A stretch of 64,000 nt of DNA. It comes from Ralstonia condita. GTDB taxonomy: Bacteria > Pseudomonadota > Gammaproteobacteria > Burkholderiales > Burkholderiaceae. The position numbers were made by a program, and so were the translations under genes. The notes beneath the pieces are model-generated. The model searched no databases. It saw only the letters and a program-made list of their open reading frames with translations, and was not told where the DNA came from. Shown here one piece after another: positions 61,182-64,000 of this stretch. The stretch's first letter is position 1, and each line of letters starts with the position of its first letter. Location: contig NZ_CATYWO010000001.1 of assembly GCF_958405655.1 (NCBI RefSeq), positions 1,116,001 through 1,180,000 on the forward strand. The letters are read 5' to 3'.

Positions 61182-62287
61182 GCATCCAGGTTCAACACAT
61201 CACCAAGCGCTTTGGCAACTTCGTGGTCCTCAACGATGTTTCGCTCGACTTCAAGCAGGGCGAACTGACTGCGCTGCTGGGCCCGTCGGGCTGCGGCAAG
61301 ACCACGCTGCTGCGCATCATCGCGGGGCTGGAGCATGCCGATTCGGGCAGCATCCACCTGAACGGCGAAGACGCATCGGACCAGCATGTGCGCGAGCGCC
61401 AGGTCGGCTTCGTATTCCAGCATTACGCGCTGTTCAAGCACATGACGGTGTTCGAGAACGTGGCCTTTGGCCTGCGTGTGAAACCGCGCGCGCAGCGGCC
61501 GGGCGAAGCGCAGATCCGCGCGAAGGTGGAGGAACTGCTGGAACTCGTGCAGCTGGATTGGCTGGCCGATCGTTACCCGCCGCAGTTGTCTGGCGGACAG
61601 CGCCAGCGGATTGCCCTGGCACGCGCGCTGGCGGTGGAGCCGCGCGTGCTGCTGCTCGACGAGCCTTTCGGCGCGCTCGACGCCAAGGTGCGCAAGGAAC
61701 TGCGCCGCTGGCTGCGCCGCCTGCACGACGATCTGCATGTCACGAGCCTGTTCGTGACGCACGACCAGGAAGAGGCGCTGGAAGTGGCCGACAACGTGGT
61801 GCTGATGAACCGCGGCCAGGTGGAGCAAGTCGGCAGCCCCGATGCGGTCTACAACACGCCGGCCACGCCGTTTGTCTACGGCTTCCTCGGCAACGTGAAC
61901 CTGTTCCACGGCCGCCTGGAAGAAGGCGAGGGCGGCAGCGTGCTGCACGTGGGTGATTCGGCCATCGCCGTGCCGTCGGGCGGCGTGGATTCGTCGCGCG
62001 CCGATCAGGCCGTGGCCTTCGTGCGCCCGCACGAGATCGATCTGGAGCGCTATGCGCCGGGCGCCGAGGGCATTCCCGTGACGCTGCGCCGTGCGCTCAC
62101 GCTGGGCGCCATCGCGCAGCTGGAGCTGGAGCGCGAAGACACCGACGACATCATCGAAGTCTCCCTGCCCATCGAGCGCTTCCGCATCGAGGGCTTCCGT
62201 GAAGGCGAAACGCTGGTGGTGCGCCCGCGCGCGATCCGTGTGTTCGCGCAAGGCAATGCACGGCCCGTCGCGCAGGCCGCCGTGTAA
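61178..62287 (+). CDS. cysA: Sulfate/thiosulfate ABC transporter ATPase CysA
   Basis: ATP-binding subunit of 369 residues. MSIQVQHITKRFGNFVVLND is typical. Walker A is GPSGCGKTTLLRIIAGLE, the Q-loop FVFQHYALFKHMTVFENVAFG, the signature LSGGQRQRIALARALA, Walker B LLLLDEPFGALDAKVRKELR and the switch VTHDQEEALEVAD. The C-terminal TOBE-like regulatory domain includes VAFVRPHEIDLER. Translation is coupled to cysW by ATGA overlap. It is the last subunit gene before cysB. Confidence 0.97.
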   Translation: MSIQVQHITKRFGNFVVLNDVSLDFKQGELTALLGPSGCGKTTLLRIIAGLEHADSGSIHLNGEDASDQHVRERQVGFVFQHYALFKHMTVFENVAFGLRVKPRAQRPGEAQIRAKVEELLELVQLDWLADRYPPQLSGGQRQRIALARALAVEPRVLLLDEPFGALDAKVRKELRRWLRRLHDDLHVTSLFVTHDQEEALEVADNVVLMNRGQVEQVGSPDAVYNTPATPFVYGFLGNVNLFHGRLEEGEGGSVLHVGDSAIAVPSGGVDSSRADQAVAFVRPHEIDLERYAPGAEGIPVTLRRALTLGAIAQLELEREDTDDIIEVSLPIERFRIEGFREGETLVVRPRAIRVFAQGNARPVAQAAV

Positions 62288-62328
62288 CACGACGCTCCGA
62301 CGACAACCCATACGAGAGGACACGAGCC

Positions 62329-63282
62329 ATGAACTTCCAGCAACTGCGTTCCATCCGCGAGGCGGTGCGCCGCCAGTTCAACCTGACCGAAGTCGCCAAT
62401 GCGCTGTACACGTCGCAGCCCGGCGTGTCGCGGCAGATTCGCGAGCTGGAGGATGAGCTTGGCGTGGAGATTTTCGAGCGCTACGGCAAGCGGCTGACGG
62501 GCCTGACCGAGCCGGGCCGCGAGATCGTCCGCATTGTCGAGCGCCTGCTGCTCGAAGCCGAAAACCTGCGCCAGGCCGGCGAGGAATTCTCCGGCCGACA
62601 ATCCGGCCGCCTGACCGTGGCGACCACGCACACGCAGGCCCGCTATGCGTTGCCGAAGGTGGTGCAGTCGTTCCGCAAGGAATACCCGCACGTCACGCTG
62701 GCGCTGCAGGAGGCATCGCCCTCGCACATCGTCGAGCTGCTGCTCACGGGGCAGGCCGATATCGGTATCGCCACGGAAGCCGTGGCCAACGAGCCGGGGC
62801 TGACGTCGTTCGAGGCGTACCGCTGGCGTCACGTGCTGGTGGTCAGCCCGGACCATCCGCTGACCAAGAACCCGCTCCCGACGCTGGAAGACGTGGCGCA
62901 ATACCCCCTCATCACGTACGACGCGGGCTTCACGGGCCGCCGCAACATCGACGCGGCATTTGCCGGTGCCGGCCTGCACCCCGAAATCGTGCTGACCGCC
63001 ATGGACGCCGACGTGATCAAGACCTACGTGGCGCTGGATGTGGGCGTGGGCATCATCGCGTCGATGGCGTATGACGGGCGCAAGGACGACAACCTCGTCT
63101 GCATTGGGGCAGATCACCTGTTCGAGCCGAATACCACGCGCGTGGCGGTGCGCCGGGGCGCGTACCTGCGCGGCTATGCGCACGACTTCATCGGGATGTT
63201 CGCGCCGCATCTGTCGCGCGAGACGGTGGCGGAGGCAGTGGCGTCCACGGTGGTGTCGGCGCGAGAGGCGCTGGCGGCGTAG
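62329..63282 (+). CDS. cysB: CysB-type LysR regulator of sulfur assimilation
   Basis: LysR-family activator of 317 residues. MNFQQLRSIREAVRRQFNLT, EVANALYTSQPGVSRQIREL and EDELGVEIFERYGKRLTGLT form the CysB/Cbl helix-turn-helix. TTHTQARYALPKVVQSFRKE and the LTAMDADVIKTYVALDVGVG segment are inducer-domain hallmarks of this group, which sense N-acetylserine or adenosine phosphosulfate. GAGAGGACAC lies before ATG 62329, 41 bp after cysA. It most likely activates the sbp/ssu and cysTWA promoters here. Cbl or SsuR are close relatives and cannot be excluded. Confidence 0.9.
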   Translation: MNFQQLRSIREAVRRQFNLTEVANALYTSQPGVSRQIRELEDELGVEIFERYGKRLTGLTEPGREIVRIVERLLLEAENLRQAGEEFSGRQSGRLTVATTHTQARYALPKVVQSFRKEYPHVTLALQEASPSHIVELLLTGQADIGIATEAVANEPGLTSFEAYRWRHVLVVSPDHPLTKNPLPTLEDVAQYPLITYDAGFTGRRNIDAAFAGAGLHPEIVLTAMDADVIKTYVALDVGVGIIASMAYDGRKDDNLVCIGADHLFEPNTTRVAVRRGAYLRGYAHDFIGMFAPHLSRETVAEAVASTVVSAREALAA

Positions 63283-63471
63283 CTGCCGCATCGACGGACC
63301 CGGTTGCCAGCCGTTCATCCATCCAATTGCGCCATTCGTCGCACGCCCGTGGCGTCTGCCCGGGCGTCGTTCCTATACTGCGGACAGCTTCGGTTCCACG
63401 CCGGCCGGCCCGCGTTGATGCGGGAAACCCCACGCTTCAACGCTGGAGCACCCTCCGGTAAGATCGCCCGC

Positions 63472-64000
63472 ATGTTCGCCAATGTGTCGTTCCCTTCGCT
63501 TGCAGACTGCCTGCGCCTGGCCCAGCGCTGGGCGATCCGCTACACGGTCATCATCGGCATCAATACGCTGATTGCGGCCGTGCTTGCGTTCGGCATCCGG
63601 CCAGAAGAGACCTTCTGGAAGGATTTCGTGTTCAGCCAGTCGATCGGTTTATCGATGTACTCACTGATTGGCATACCGCGCCATGTGCTCTGGGGCGACG
63701 GGCCGCCAAGCAAGAAGGTGTTTCCGTGGGTCATCGTGAGCGCGGTGCTGATCGGCGTGCCGCTCGGGCAGTGGATCGCGCGCGCGATCCTGTGCCAGAA
63801 CAACCCGAACCCGGAACCCTGGCACGCCGACAGCCTGCGCACGAGTTTCATCATCGCCATGCTCGCGGCACTGGGCGCGACGTACTACTACTGGTCGCGC
63901 GGCAAGCTGGCGGCGCTGCAGCGCCAGGCTGCACTCGATGCGCTGGAGCGTGAAGAGACCGAGAAGCAGGTCGTGCGTGCGCAACTCATGGCGCTGCAGG
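63472..64000 (+). CDS. LytS-like sensor histidine kinase, N-terminal part (cut by window edge)
   Basis: The first 176 codons of a membrane sensor kinase running off the right edge. The start MFANVSFPSLADCLRLAQRW is followed by about four membrane helices (RYTVIIGINTLIAAVLAFGI, FSQSIGLSMYSLIGI, VFPWVIVSAVLIGVPLGQWI, FIIAMLAALGATYYYWSRG). A coiled coil then leads to VRAQLMALQ, which in this family directly precedes the EPHFLFN phosphoacceptor box, beyond the edge. Hence the His_kinase (LytS/YehU) family assignment is likely. It starts 190 bp after cysB, in a gap where I see no clear promoter or terminator. Confidence 0.8.
   Translation, partial: MFANVSFPSLADCLRLAQRWAIRYTVIIGINTLIAAVLAFGIRPEETFWKDFVFSQSIGLSMYSLIGIPRHVLWGDGPPSKKVFPWVIVSAVLIGVPLGQWIARAILCQNNPNPEPWHADSLRTSFIIAMLAALGATYYYWSRGKLAALQRQAALDALEREETEKQVVRAQLMALQ

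Overview
High-GC beta-proteobacterial chromosome, most likely Ralstonia or a close Burkholderiaceae relative. The basis is conserved gene order (mfd/ispD-ispF, tig-clpP-clpX-lon-hupB-tRNA-Val-tRNA-Asp-ppiD, tesA/ABC, pgi, nnrD, purL, ssuEADCBF, cysTWA-cysB) and the protein style. The genus is an inference from gene content; no database was consulted.

Layout. 1-4353: start of mfd, divergent from ispD-ispF, then an EnvZ/OmpR-type two-component pair on the minus strand. 4594-8723: a small secreted protein, a DUF1800/DUF1501 cassette and a degenerate squalene/phytoene synthase homologue. 8831-13269: an RND efflux adaptor and pump behind a strong promoter that carries a perfect palindromic operator. 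13395-22301: tRNA-Leu followed by accessory metabolism: LysR/porin, a GNAT enzyme, and LysR divergent from an acyl-CoA dehydrogenase, CoA-transferase and MHS-transporter operon. 22389-33956: a small membrane protein, mnmC, then the protein quality-control block tig-clpP-clpX-lon, hupB, two tRNAs and ppiD. 34030-43605: tesA and an ABC ATPase with overlapping start codons, then pgi, nnrD, a MarR regulator and purL. 43897-47994: a repeat-rich autotransporter. 48087-49910: LysR/SDR pair. 49911-51482: a 1.5-kb non-coding tract with two 21-bp-period minisatellites flanking a long nested palindrome. 51483-63282: a sulfur-acquisition supercluster. 63472-end: start of a LytS-like sensor kinase.

The sulfur supercluster reads as one regulon. 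A sulfate-binding protein (sbp) is followed by the sulfonate genes ssuE-A-D-C-B-F, a degenerate EAL-domain protein, a small serine hydrolase, the sulfate permease and ATPase genes cysT-cysW-cysA, and cysB. The binding protein for CysTWA is thus split from its permease by the sulfonate operon.

Most unusual are the twin minisatellites and palindrome at 49973-51268, the degenerate EAL protein embedded in sulfur genes, the Gln-Thr-His-Thr tail on SsuE, the overlapping tesA/ABC start codons, and the 276-bp tandem repeats in the autotransporter passenger.
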